The notes beneath the pieces are model-generated. The model was not told the origin of the DNA and did not search any database. It worked only from the letters and a program-made list of their open reading frames with translations. This document shows, piece after piece, positions 26,908 to 34,911 of a stretch of 64,000 bases of DNA. The DNA is from an uncultured Acidobacteriia bacterium (GTDB taxonomy: Bacteria; Acidobacteriota; Terriglobia; Bryobacterales; Bryobacteraceae), in assembly GCA_903881085.1 (NCBI GenBank), contig CAIRSA010000372.1:1-64000 (forward strand), in the 5' to 3' direction. Within the stretch, counting starts at the first letter, position 1, and each line of letters opens with the position of its first letter. A program made the position numbers and the translations under genes.

Positions 26908-27158
26908 TCAAAGACCAGTGAACCCGAAGCTGCGAAGACTTTTATTCAATGTAATCGGATCGAGTCGAATATTTTGATTTAGAAGGTCCGCGTATGCATC
27001 TTTCAAATCAGTCAATGCTCCCCTCCGATAGAGTTCTTCAAGAATGCCAATACACCCGAATGTCGACAAGCCCAATTCGATAGCCATCCGACGCCCTCGG
27101 CGCTCATCAATAAGAACAGCACCCAGCCCCAACTCTTTGGCCAGGACAACGGCGCTAG
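26908..27158 (-). pseudogene. 3' remnant of a PIN-domain (DUF3368-type) toxin gene
   Basis: The minus strand encodes SAVVLAKELGLGAVLIDERR, then RGRRMAIELGLSTFG, IGILEELYRRGALTDL and NIRLDP, which are the second half of DUF3368/PIN nucleic-acid-binding proteins. These are normally about 150-160 residues with an N-terminal DSSPLI/LDTSA-type region. Here only about 83 codons remain. Upstream, the frame runs into unrelated sequence at 27159 and then a TAA at about 27217. It is therefore a truncated gene. A short form starting at TTG 27132 could be translated but would lack the first catalytic acid. Confidence 0.7.
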
Positions 27159-27226
27159 GAGCCTGTCGGACTGAAATTTTCTCATTTCCGATTTGTAGGC
27201 GTCTGACCGGATAAAATTATCGCCCA
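27159..27226 (+). mobile_element. Possible insertion-sequence end at the PIN gene break
   Basis: GAGCCTGTCGGACTG begins exactly where the PIN coding text stops, directly after CTAG at 27155-27158, as at IS junctions with a short target duplication. No transposase or second end is seen before 27305, so at most a remnant or solo end is present. This is inferred from the junction alone. Confidence 0.3.
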
Positions 27227-27304
27227 TGCTAGAATCCATTCCACCTCGAAATGCCGCCTGCAACCGCCGGTGGAGACTCATCGAATGAATATGTCTATCG
27301 CCGG

Positions 27305-28648
27305 TTACAGGGCCGCCAGATCCCTCTTGTGAGCCCAGACCTTTTCGAACGCGTTCACGTATTGCGAGTTTACTTCCTGCGCGTCGCCGTGCAGGTTGGG
27401 CAAGAAGATGTGGGTGCGGTTAACCTCCAAGGTCCCGGGCAAGGCGTCCGGAATCACTGGCGGGTGATGCCACCATTTCGATTCGGCATAAATGGCGAGC
27501 GTGTGCTGCTGCGGATAATCCCAGAACGTAGCGCGGACGCCTTCCGCCACCAACGCCTTGATCAGCGCGCCGCGCGAAAAGCCGGCTTTCTTTTCGTCCA
27601 GGATCAGCATATTGCCGTTGTAATAGACGCGGTCCTGATCGGGCCGGCAGCGCGGTTCGCTCAGTCCAGGAAGTTCCACCAGGCGGTCGTTGAGATTTCT
27701 GATGTTGGCCTTGACCAGCGTGTTGCGCTCCGCCAGACCGCGCAGTTGTTGCCGTCCGATTGCGGCGGCAAAGGGGTGCATGCGGAGTTTCATGCCGAAG
27801 CCGGTGCCAGAGTAGCGGCGCACGGGACTTTCCTTGGGGAACTTGTCCGGATCCTCATAATGGCCGAAGGCTGCGGCGCGCTCGTAGTATTCGCGCGTCT
27901 GGTACATTCCCATGCCGCCTTCCACGCAGGGCATGGGTTTGCTGGCCTGAAAACTGAAGGCCGCCATGACGCCCCAGGTGCCCGTCTTCTTGCCCTGCAT
28001 GGAAGCGCCGTGGGCATGCGCTGAATCCTCAAGCAGGATGATGCCTTTCTCTTTGGCGAAGGCTGAGATGTGGTCCATTTCGCAGGGCAGACCCCAGGAA
28101 TGCATCACTACCATGGCCTTCGTCCGAGCGGTGAGCTTGCGTTTGGCGTCTTCCAGGTCGAAGCAGGCCGTCTTGGGATCGATGTCAATGAAGATTGGCA
28201 CGTAGCCCAAGAAGCGCATGGCCAGGCACGTAGAAAAGAAGGTGTACGAGGGCACCATGATCTCGCTGCCAGCGGGCAGATCGAGCGCGAAATACATGCT
28301 GGTGAGGGCGCTGGATCCGTTCATGTGGGCTTTGGCAAAGGCCGAGCCGGTGAAAGCGCACCATTCTTTTTCGAACAGGGGCAGTTCGCTGTAATACTTG
28401 TTCTCGTCAATCAGGTCGTGCAGCACCTTCTTTTCGGCTGCGCCGTAGCGCGGCCACTTTGTCATCGCCGTGATTTTGGCCGCGGGCACGGTGACGGCTT
28501 TCTTGCCGCCCGATAGGGCCAGCGGTTCGGTGGAGGCGGCACTCAGCGCCCGGCTGGCGGCTCCGGCCGCAGCCAGAATTGCGCCGCCAGCGTTGACAAA
28601 CTCTCTTCGGGTAGTGGGGATGAATCTCGTGGTCTTAATTTGAGTCAT
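27305..28648 (-). CDS. DegT/DnrJ/EryC1-type aminotransferase with RR leader
   Basis: 447 residues. The PLP-enzyme core is clear: LHDLIDENKYYSE, MVPSYTFFSTCLAMRFLGYVP, MVVMHSWGLPCEM and EDSAHAHGA. FSFQASKPMPCVEGGMG carries the lysine that binds PLP. The family aminates keto-sugars, or makes 3-amino-5-hydroxybenzoate. The N-terminus TTRREFVNAGGAILAAAGAASRA resembles a twin-arginine leader, so the enzyme may be exported folded with its cofactor. TTG 28660 is another possible start. No nucleotide-sugar genes are adjacent; the substrate is not deduced. Confidence 0.8.
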   Translation of the reverse strand: MTQIKTTRFIPTTRREFVNAGGAILAAAGAASRALSAASTEPLALSGGKKAVTVPAAKITAMTKWPRYGAAEKKVLHDLIDENKYYSELPLFEKEWCAFTGSAFAKAHMNGSSALTSMYFALDLPAGSEIMVPSYTFFSTCLAMRFLGYVPIFIDIDPKTACFDLEDAKRKLTARTKAMVVMHSWGLPCEMDHISAFAKEKGIILLEDSAHAHGASMQGKKTGTWGVMAAFSFQASKPMPCVEGGMGMYQTREYYERAAAFGHYEDPDKFPKESPVRRYSGTGFGMKLRMHPFAAAIGRQQLRGLAERNTLVKANIRNLNDRLVELPGLSEPRCRPDQDRVYYNGNMLILDEKKAGFSRGALIKALVAEGVRATFWDYPQQHTLAIYAESKWWHHPPVIPDALPGTLEVNRTHIFLPNLHGDAQEVNSQYVNAFEKVWAHKRDLAAL

Positions 28649-28761
28649 AAAAGAGATCAATAGACGCTCTTATCTTGATTGCAGCCTTCAATGGAATATT
28701 ACTCCATCGGCGAGCTCTAAGCAAGAATTGTAAGGTGGATCCCGGGTGGTAACATTGACAA

Positions 28762-29823
28762 ATGAGGCGAGCCACCCCAATTGCAATTTGGGCGATTGTT
28801 ATCGCTACGGCGGCCAGCTCTTGTTTCGCATCGGATTGGAACAAGCAACTGGCGGCTGAATATCTGGATGCGCGTCAAGAGGCCTGGTTCGCCTGGCGCG
28901 CGCCCGCAAAAGACGCCGGCGGCGCGTGTTTATCGTGCCATACCGGACTGACCTATCTTCTGGCGCGCCCCGCATTGCGCGCCGCACTGCACGATGCAAC
29001 GCCCACCAAACGCGAGACCGCGCTGCGCGAAGGCATTACGTTCCGACTGGAAAGCGAAAAGCCAGGGCGCATGTTCAAAGGCCGCACCAAGGAGCCCGAA
29101 CTGACGCAGGCCGCAGCAGTGCAGGCGGTGGTTGAGACGTGCGCACTGGCAACCGGCAAGGCGCCGGCTGAGATGCTGGCAAAGTCGCTGGACCGCATGC
29201 TGCAATTGCAGGATGCGCAAGGTGGCTTTCCATGGTTCGATCTGCACGATTCGCCGTGGGAGGAGGCCAAGTCCGGCTACTTCGGCGGAGCGCTGGCGGC
29301 TGCGGCGTTGGACATGGCTCCCGCAGGCTATACGGACAAAACTGAGGTAAAGCGGCAGATCGCCGCATTCGAAGAGTATCTGAAGCGCGAGTTCAGCGCG
29401 CAACCGCTGCATCACCGCCTGACGCTGCTTTCGGCTTCGCAGGGTATTGGCAAGGCCGTTCCCGCGGACGTGCGCCAGGCAACGCTCGATGAAACGGCCC
29501 GGCTGCAACACACGGATGGCGGGTGGACGATCGCCGAATTGGGGCCGTGGAAGTCGAAGGGCAACCTGGTTGAGAACGCCGAAAGTGACAACTATGCCAC
29601 GGCCATTGCAGTGATGGCGCTGCAGCGCGCGGGCGGGGCGAAAAAGAGCGTGGAGAGTGGGCTGGCGTTTCTGCGCACGCATCAGGATGCAGCGACGGGG
29701 GCGTGGCTGGCATCGTCGATGAATCATAAGTACCCACCGGAATCGATGATGTTTCAGTTCATGAATGAGGCGGCTACGGCGTATGCGGCCATTGCGCTGT
29801 TGGAGTCAGAGAAAAAGAATTAG
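28762..29823 (+). CDS. Exported haem-c protein with terpene-cyclase-like helical repeats
   Basis: 353 residues. A signal peptide (first about 23 residues) is followed by a CLSCH motif at residues 56-60, a single c-type haem site. The rest consists of repeated helices with QW-like motifs typical of the prenyltransferase/squalene-cyclase alpha/alpha toroid: LQDAQGGFPWFD, LQHTDGGWTIAE, FLRTHQDAATGAWLAS. The DxDD catalytic motif of class II cyclases is not seen, so it is probably not a cyclase. A role as periplasmic electron-transfer or sensing protein is only inference. It is a lone gene between oppositely oriented neighbours. Confidence 0.75.
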   Translation: MRRATPIAIWAIVIATAASSCFASDWNKQLAAEYLDARQEAWFAWRAPAKDAGGACLSCHTGLTYLLARPALRAALHDATPTKRETALREGITFRLESEKPGRMFKGRTKEPELTQAAAVQAVVETCALATGKAPAEMLAKSLDRMLQLQDAQGGFPWFDLHDSPWEEAKSGYFGGALAAAALDMAPAGYTDKTEVKRQIAAFEEYLKREFSAQPLHHRLTLLSASQGIGKAVPADVRQATLDETARLQHTDGGWTIAELGPWKSKGNLVENAESDNYATAIAVMALQRAGGAKKSVESGLAFLRTHQDAATGAWLASSMNHKYPPESMMFQFMNEAATAYAAIALLESEKKN

Positions 29824-29862
29824 CGATAGCGCAAGAAACGTTGTCCGCATCCGTGCAAACGC

Positions 29863-32628
29863 TTAGTTGGGCGAGACGGCGACAGTAACTCCGACTTGGC
29901 TGGTTGAGGAGCCAATGGTAACCAATACCGAAACTGCACCCGCCTGGGCGTTGGCTGGGATTCTGGCATTGATTTGCATGAGGCCGGCGACGATTCCAGG
30001 TGCTGCGCCGGCGTAGAGAAGTTCGGCGGCTTTGCCGTCAATGATCACGCTGACGCGCTGCTGAGGTTTCGGGTATGTAGCCGTTGCCAATTGCCCGTCC
30101 ACGCCCGCGGGGGAGGTCTGGCCTTCTCCGGTGGCGTACATTACGAGGATAGACCCGGGCTTGGCTGGCGCGGCGGATTGATTCAACGCACCATTCTCAT
30201 TGAAAGCGGCCGCCTGGCCTTTGCCTGAAGCGTCCATGGTGAACAGCCCCGGGGCTGCGGGCGCGATGGGAACAACAATGGGATCGCTTCTGACGCCTTG
30301 ATACTCCATCTGGACGCTGGCGGTTGTGCCACTGATTCCGTAAGGCACAATCGCGGAGACTTGCGAAGACCATGTATAGAGGATAGGCGCGGGCGTGCCA
30401 TTGAATAGAACGCGGGAGGTGGCGAGGCTTGTTCCATAGAACCCGTTGACGTCGAGAGTCGCCTTGGTAAGTTGGGAGGGGCCTACTAAGGAACCATAGA
30501 GAACGACTATCTCCCCTGGAGCGATAGCTCCGCCCAGGTTGCTGGCGGCATTGGTCACACTGCTGACGGAAAGCAGGGCGGCGACGGGCTTCAGAACGCG
30601 GATGGCGTTGTTGCCGGAATCGGCGATGTAGACGTTGCCGGATAAGTCTACCGCGAGTCCCCATGTGGTGCTGATTTGCGCGCTGGTAGCGCGACCGGCA
30701 TCGCCTGAAAAGCCGCGAACGCCAGTGCCGGCGATCGTATTAATGATACCCGTGGAACTTACTTTCCGGATGGCATAGTTATCGCTATCCACCAGATATA
30801 AGTTGCCGGTTATATCCAGTGCGATGCCCAGAGGGTAGGCTAACTGCGCGCCGGCTGCGGGGCCGCCGTCGCCCGATGAGCCGTAGGCGCCAGTTCCGGC
30901 GACGGTAGAGATGGTTCCATTCGGGGTAACTCTGCGGATGCGGTGATTCAGATAGTCGGCAAAGTAGAAGTTACCGGAAGAATCAAGCGCCATACCCCAG
31001 ACGGTGCTTATTTGCGCGTTCACGGCCTGGCCGCCATCGCCCGAGTAACCGGAAGAGCCGGTGCCGGCGATGGTAGTTATAATACCGTTCGTCGAGACTT
31101 TGCGAATGCGATAGTTCCCATAGTCGGCGATGTATAAGTTGCCGTCGGCATCGAGAACCACATCGTTGATGTTGTTGATTTGGGCGCTCTGCGCGGGGCC
31201 GCCGTCACCTGAGTAACCGGGCGAGCCGGTGCCGGCAACTGTGGTGATGATGCCGTTGGCGCTGACTTTGCGGACGCGATGGTTGAAGGAATCGGCGATA
31301 TACAGTTCGCCGGTTGGACTTACGGCCAGACCAAGTTGATACGCAAGTTGGGCATTGGTGGCCGGGCCGTTGTCACCGGAATAGCCTTGCGTCCCATTGC
31401 CGGCGACGGTAGTGATAATGCCATTGGTTGCGACCTTGCGAACGCGGTAGTTTCGACCATCGGCGATGTACACGTTGCCCGCGGCATCAGTGGCAAGGCC
31501 GCGCGGCTGGTCCAACTGCGCGCCTATCGCAGAGCCGCCGTTAACGGCATAAGATCGCGAACCGTTGCCTGCGATGGAGACGATCGAGCCGGTAGTGGTG
31601 ATCTTGCGGAGTCGGAAGTTGAACTGGTCGGCCACGTACAGATTGCCAAGCAGGTCGACCGAAAGGCCCGTAGGCGTATTCAGCTGGGCTGTTGCTGCCG
31701 GGCCGCCCTCGTTTGTAAACCCGGCGGAGCCGTTGCCTGAAACCGTGGTGACGATTCCGCTGGTGGATACCTTGCGAACGCGGTTATTGTTTGTGTCGGC
31801 TATGTAAAGATTACCCGCATAATCCACGGCCACGCCAGCGGGTGAAGATAACTGGGCAGTTACGGCCTGTCCGTTGTCGCCGGAGTAACCGGTAGTTCCA
31901 ATCCCGGCAACGGTCGAGATAATGCCATTGGCTACTTTTCGAATGCGGCTATTGCCGCTGTCGGCAATGTACAAGTTACCGAAGGCATCCGCGGCAAGTC
32001 CAGCGATGTTACTCAGCTGCGCGGAGGTTGCAGGACCGGCATCGCCGGAGAAGCCTGAAATGCCGTTTCCAGCAATGGTGGTAATGACGCCGTTGGACCC
32101 GATGCGGCGAACGCGACAGTTGTTCGCGTCGGCGACATACAGGTTTCCGGAAGCATCGAGGGCGAGGCCTACCGGATTCGATAGCTGGGCGTTTACGGCG
32201 GGGCCGGTGTCGCCGGAAAAGCCGGCCGTTCCGGTGCCGGCAACCGTTGCGATGGCGCCTGCCTGTGTGATTTTTAGAATGCGATGAAAAGTTGTGTCGG
32301 CCAGGTATACGTTTCCCGCGGTGTCGGCGGCGACGCTGCTCAGATTGCCTAGTTGCGTGGTTGCTGCTGGCCCGCTGTCGCCGGGGCGGCCCGCTCCAGC
32401 TACGCGCGTTAAGACGCCGCGGTTGTCAACCTTGTATAGGGTGGAGGCGCTGTTGGTGAAGTAGGCATCTCCGGCGGGGCCGATGGCAACCGAGGAGGGT
32501 TCCCCGATCGAGGCCGAGGGCGCCGCGATGGGCGTTGGGGTGGCCGGTCCGCCAGCGACGGTAGCGATGACGTACTGCTGGGCTACTGCTACCAACGAGG
32601 TGAGCGCTAGGCCGAGGATTATCTTCAT
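29863..32628 (-). CDS. NHL-repeat beta-propeller protein with Solibacter C-terminal domain
   Basis: 921 residues with a signal peptide (MKIILGLALTSLVAVAQQ). Residues about 20-690 contain about twelve units of 56 residues, each with GNLYIAD-type and TVAGTG.GFSGDGGPA-type motifs, as in NHL or RHS-like propellers. Residues about 695-921 (AASNLGGAIAPGEIVVLYG... PGLFTMDASGKGQAAAFNENG... VMYATGEGQTSPAGVDG) are the TIGR03437 domain characteristic of Candidatus Solibacter proteins. It is probably secreted or surface-attached. The repeats are about 168 bp at DNA level and are coding, not CRISPR. Confidence 0.9.
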   Translation of the reverse strand: MKIILGLALTSLVAVAQQYVIATVAGGPATPTPIAAPSASIGEPSSVAIGPAGDAYFTNSASTLYKVDNRGVLTRVAGAGRPGDSGPAATTQLGNLSSVAADTAGNVYLADTTFHRILKITQAGAIATVAGTGTAGFSGDTGPAVNAQLSNPVGLALDASGNLYVADANNCRVRRIGSNGVITTIAGNGISGFSGDAGPATSAQLSNIAGLAADAFGNLYIADSGNSRIRKVANGIISTVAGIGTTGYSGDNGQAVTAQLSSPAGVAVDYAGNLYIADTNNNRVRKVSTSGIVTTVSGNGSAGFTNEGGPAATAQLNTPTGLSVDLLGNLYVADQFNFRLRKITTTGSIVSIAGNGSRSYAVNGGSAIGAQLDQPRGLATDAAGNVYIADGRNYRVRKVATNGIITTVAGNGTQGYSGDNGPATNAQLAYQLGLAVSPTGELYIADSFNHRVRKVSANGIITTVAGTGSPGYSGDGGPAQSAQINNINDVVLDADGNLYIADYGNYRIRKVSTNGIITTIAGTGSSGYSGDGGQAVNAQISTVWGMALDSSGNFYFADYLNHRIRRVTPNGTISTVAGTGAYGSSGDGGPAAGAQLAYPLGIALDITGNLYLVDSDNYAIRKVSSTGIINTIAGTGVRGFSGDAGRATSAQISTTWGLAVDLSGNVYIADSGNNAIRVLKPVAALLSVSSVTNAASNLGGAIAPGEIVVLYGSLVGPSQLTKATLDVNGFYGTSLATSRVLFNGTPAPILYTWSSQVSAIVPYGISGTTASVQMEYQGVRSDPIVVPIAPAAPGLFTMDASGKGQAAAFNENGALNQSAAPAKPGSILVMYATGEGQTSPAGVDGQLATATYPKPQQRVSVIIDGKAAELLYAGAAPGIVAGLMQINARIPANAQAGAVSVLVTIGSSTSQVGVTVAVSPN

Positions 32629-32689
32629 GAAGTTGGTCTAGCCCCCTGTACTCATAGTGGCACGTTTCCGGTGGCGCGAAAAACAAAAA

Positions 32690-32745
32690 CAGATTTAGCC
32701 GCGGATAGGAGCGGATGGACTCGGATAAAACGAAGAAAAGAAGCC
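32690..32745 (+). repeat. Possible dispersed A-rich repeat
   Basis: A short intergenic stretch with GCGGATAGGAGCGGATGGAC and GGATAAAACGAAG has a sequence style common as a dispersed repeat in environmental Acidobacteriota and Verrucomicrobiota. No second copy is seen here. Confidence 0.3.
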
Positions 32746-32755
32746 TTGGCCGCGA

Positions 32756-34018
32756 TTACTCCGGGTAGACCCACGGGGCACGGTAGGTGCTGCGCAGGAA
32801 TTTGTTGGCTGCGTCGTCGCCGATGCAGCGGTTGCCGTCCCAGCGGATGCTGTGGCCAGCGCGCAGGCTGACCATGCCGAGCAGCGCCGCAACGGTGGCG
32901 CGGTGGCCGATTTCGATGTCGCGCACAGGCTTCTTTTTCTTCTTGATTGCCGTTAGGAAATCGGCCCACAGTTCCTTGATGTTTTGGCCGTCGGGGTCGT
33001 TGAGCTGCGGCTCCACGTGGATCACTTGCTGGCTTTTCTTCGCCGGATAGAACGTCCAGCCGTCGCGCCAGCCCATGTGAAACGTGCCTTCCGTGCCGTA
33101 GAAATACGCGCCGATGAGGTGCTTTTCGGCCTCGTTGCCCGCGTAGTGGCGCTGCTCCCAGGTGGCGCTGAAGGATTCGAATTCGTAGGTGACAATCTGT
33201 GTGTCGGGCGCGTCGGTGGAATCCTGGCGCACGAAGCGGCCGCCAGTGGAATAGACGGCTTTGGGATGCGTTTCGTCGGTCCACCAGAGTACCTGGTCCA
33301 TCCAGTGGACGCCCCAGTCGCCGAGGGTGCCGTTGGCATAGTCGAGAAAGTGGCGGAACCCTTTGGGGTGTATGGCGGGGTTGAAGGCGCGGCTGGGCGC
33401 GGGGCCGAGCCACATGTCCCAATCCATGCCCTTGGGCGGTTCGCTGTCGGGCGTCTTCTTGCCGGGACCGCCGGAGGCATGGGCAAAGGTGCGGACCATG
33501 CCGATCTTGCCTACTTTCCCGGATTTCAAGAACGCCATGCCGGTGATGGGGTGCGGCGAGACGCGTCGATGCAGGCCAACCTGCACGATGCGGTCGGCTT
33601 CGCGTGCGGCTTTCACCATGGCCTTGCCCTCGTCGATGGTGTGGCTGATGGGCTTTTCAACGTAGACGTGGGCGCCGGCCTTAACGGCGGCGATGGTGGG
33701 CATGGCGTGCCAGTGGTCGGGCGTGGCCACAATGCAGATGTCGGGTTTCTCTTTGGCCAGCATTTCGCGGAAGTCGCGGTAGTGGCGGGGCTGGTCGGAG
33801 GAGAGCTTGGAGACCAGTTCGGAGGATTTGGCGAGTTGCGCGGGGTCGGGGTCGACAAGCGCGACGGCGCTGCATTCGCCCGAAGCCAGGGCTTCGCGCA
33901 GGATGTTGCCGCCCCACCAGCCGGAGCCAATGAGCGCGGTCTTGTATTTGCGGCCCGCGGGGGCGGAAAGCAGGGGAGTGGCGGAGAGGGCGGATTGGAA
34001 GAATGTTCGGCGGTTCAT
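32756..34018 (-). CDS. Exported Gfo/Idh/MocA-family oxidoreductase
   Basis: 420 residues. The leader MNRRTFFQSALSATPLLSAP has a twin-arginine pattern, so the enzyme is probably exported with bound NADP. The Rossmann loop is KTALIGSGWWGGNIL and the lysine motif is VYVEKPISHTIDEG. GTLGDWGVHWMDQVLWW is the active-site histidine region. The C-terminal domain has GTEGTFHMGW. The family acts on sugars; the substrate is unknown. Its paralogue at 342-1430 has no leader. Its start at 34018 is about 107 bases from the divergent EF-hand gene. Confidence 0.85.
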   Translation of the reverse strand: MNRRTFFQSALSATPLLSAPAGRKYKTALIGSGWWGGNILREALASGECSAVALVDPDPAQLAKSSELVSKLSSDQPRHYRDFREMLAKEKPDICIVATPDHWHAMPTIAAVKAGAHVYVEKPISHTIDEGKAMVKAAREADRIVQVGLHRRVSPHPITGMAFLKSGKVGKIGMVRTFAHASGGPGKKTPDSEPPKGMDWDMWLGPAPSRAFNPAIHPKGFRHFLDYANGTLGDWGVHWMDQVLWWTDETHPKAVYSTGGRFVRQDSTDAPDTQIVTYEFESFSATWEQRHYAGNEAEKHLIGAYFYGTEGTFHMGWRDGWTFYPAKKSQQVIHVEPQLNDPDGQNIKELWADFLTAIKKKKKPVRDIEIGHRATVAALLGMVSLRAGHSIRWDGNRCIGDDAANKFLRSTYRAPWVYPE

Positions 34019-34124
34019 TTGTGGAGTAGTCTATCGTATTTCTTGGGGTGGGAGAAGTGAGACTTAACATAGCTTTACATTGTGCGGGTAACCGCGCGGC
34101 GGCTAGGGTTCGTCTTCTCGTACA

Positions 34125-34892
34125 ATGACTAACATGCTTTTCGTAGCTATTCTTGCCGCATCCAGTTTGATGGCGCAGCCGCCGGAAGGTGAGCGTGGGC
34201 CGCGTCCGGGGTTCCCTCCCGGTGGATTCATGCGCTTTAATCCGCTGCTTTCTGCGATCGACACGAATCACGACGGCGTAATTTCGGAAAGCGAGATTGC
34301 GGTGGCGGCGAAGTCGCTGATGATTTTGGATAAGAATGGCGATGGTCAGATTACGGCGGACGAGATGCGTCCCAGTTTCGGGCCGGGTGGACCGGGCGGA
34401 CCGGAAGGGCGGCGGCGCGAAGAGGGCGGACGCGAGGGCGGTCCTGGCAATAATGCGGCGGCCGAACTGGTAAAGACGCTGATGGCCTTCGATAAGAATG
34501 GCGACGGCAAGCTTTCGAAAGACGAATTGCCGGAGCGCATGCAGGGCATGTTCGCGCGCGGCGATGCCGATCACGATGGCTTTCTGACGCCTGAAGAGAT
34601 CACGAAAATGGCTGCGGCACAATCGCAGGCGCGCGGTGGTGGCCGTGGTGAAGAGCGCCGCGGAGAAGAGCGTCGTGGCGAAGGCGAACGCCGCGGACCC
34701 GGTGGGGAAGGCGGCGGCTTCCGCAGGCCGGACGCGGTAATGGCGGCCCTCGACACAAACCACGACGGGACGCTATCGGCCGAGGAGATCAAGAACGCCC
34801 CAGCCTCATTGAAGAAACTCGATACGAACGGCGATGGTAAAATCAGCGAAGACGAAGTTCGTCCGAATTTCCCGCCACGCCGCGAAGAATAA
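34125..34892 (+). CDS. Secreted EF-hand calcium-binding protein
   Basis: 255 residues with an N-terminal signal peptide. Six EF-hand loops can be counted: DTNHDGVISESE, DKNGDGQITADE, DKNGDGKLSKDE, DADHDGFLTPEE, DTNHDGTLSAEE and DTNGDGKISEDE, each with the D-x-[ND]-x-D-G calcium signature. Two proline/glycine/arginine-rich linkers separate them in pairs. It probably acts as an extracytoplasmic calcium binder. The ApbE gene starts 19 bases later, which suggests one operon. Confidence 0.85.
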   Translation: MTNMLFVAILAASSLMAQPPEGERGPRPGFPPGGFMRFNPLLSAIDTNHDGVISESEIAVAAKSLMILDKNGDGQITADEMRPSFGPGGPGGPEGRRREEGGREGGPGNNAAAELVKTLMAFDKNGDGKLSKDELPERMQGMFARGDADHDGFLTPEEITKMAAAQSQARGGGRGEERRGEERRGEGERRGPGGEGGGFRRPDAVMAALDTNHDGTLSAEEIKNAPASLKKLDTNGDGKISEDEVRPNFPPRREE

Positions 34893-34911
34893 CTGAATCA
34901 CCGGATCACTC

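Noticed and set aside
29863-32628. CRISPR-like regular repeats of about 168 bases
   Set aside because: Repeats are degenerate, in frame and encode NHL propeller units. No spacer pattern or cas genes are present.
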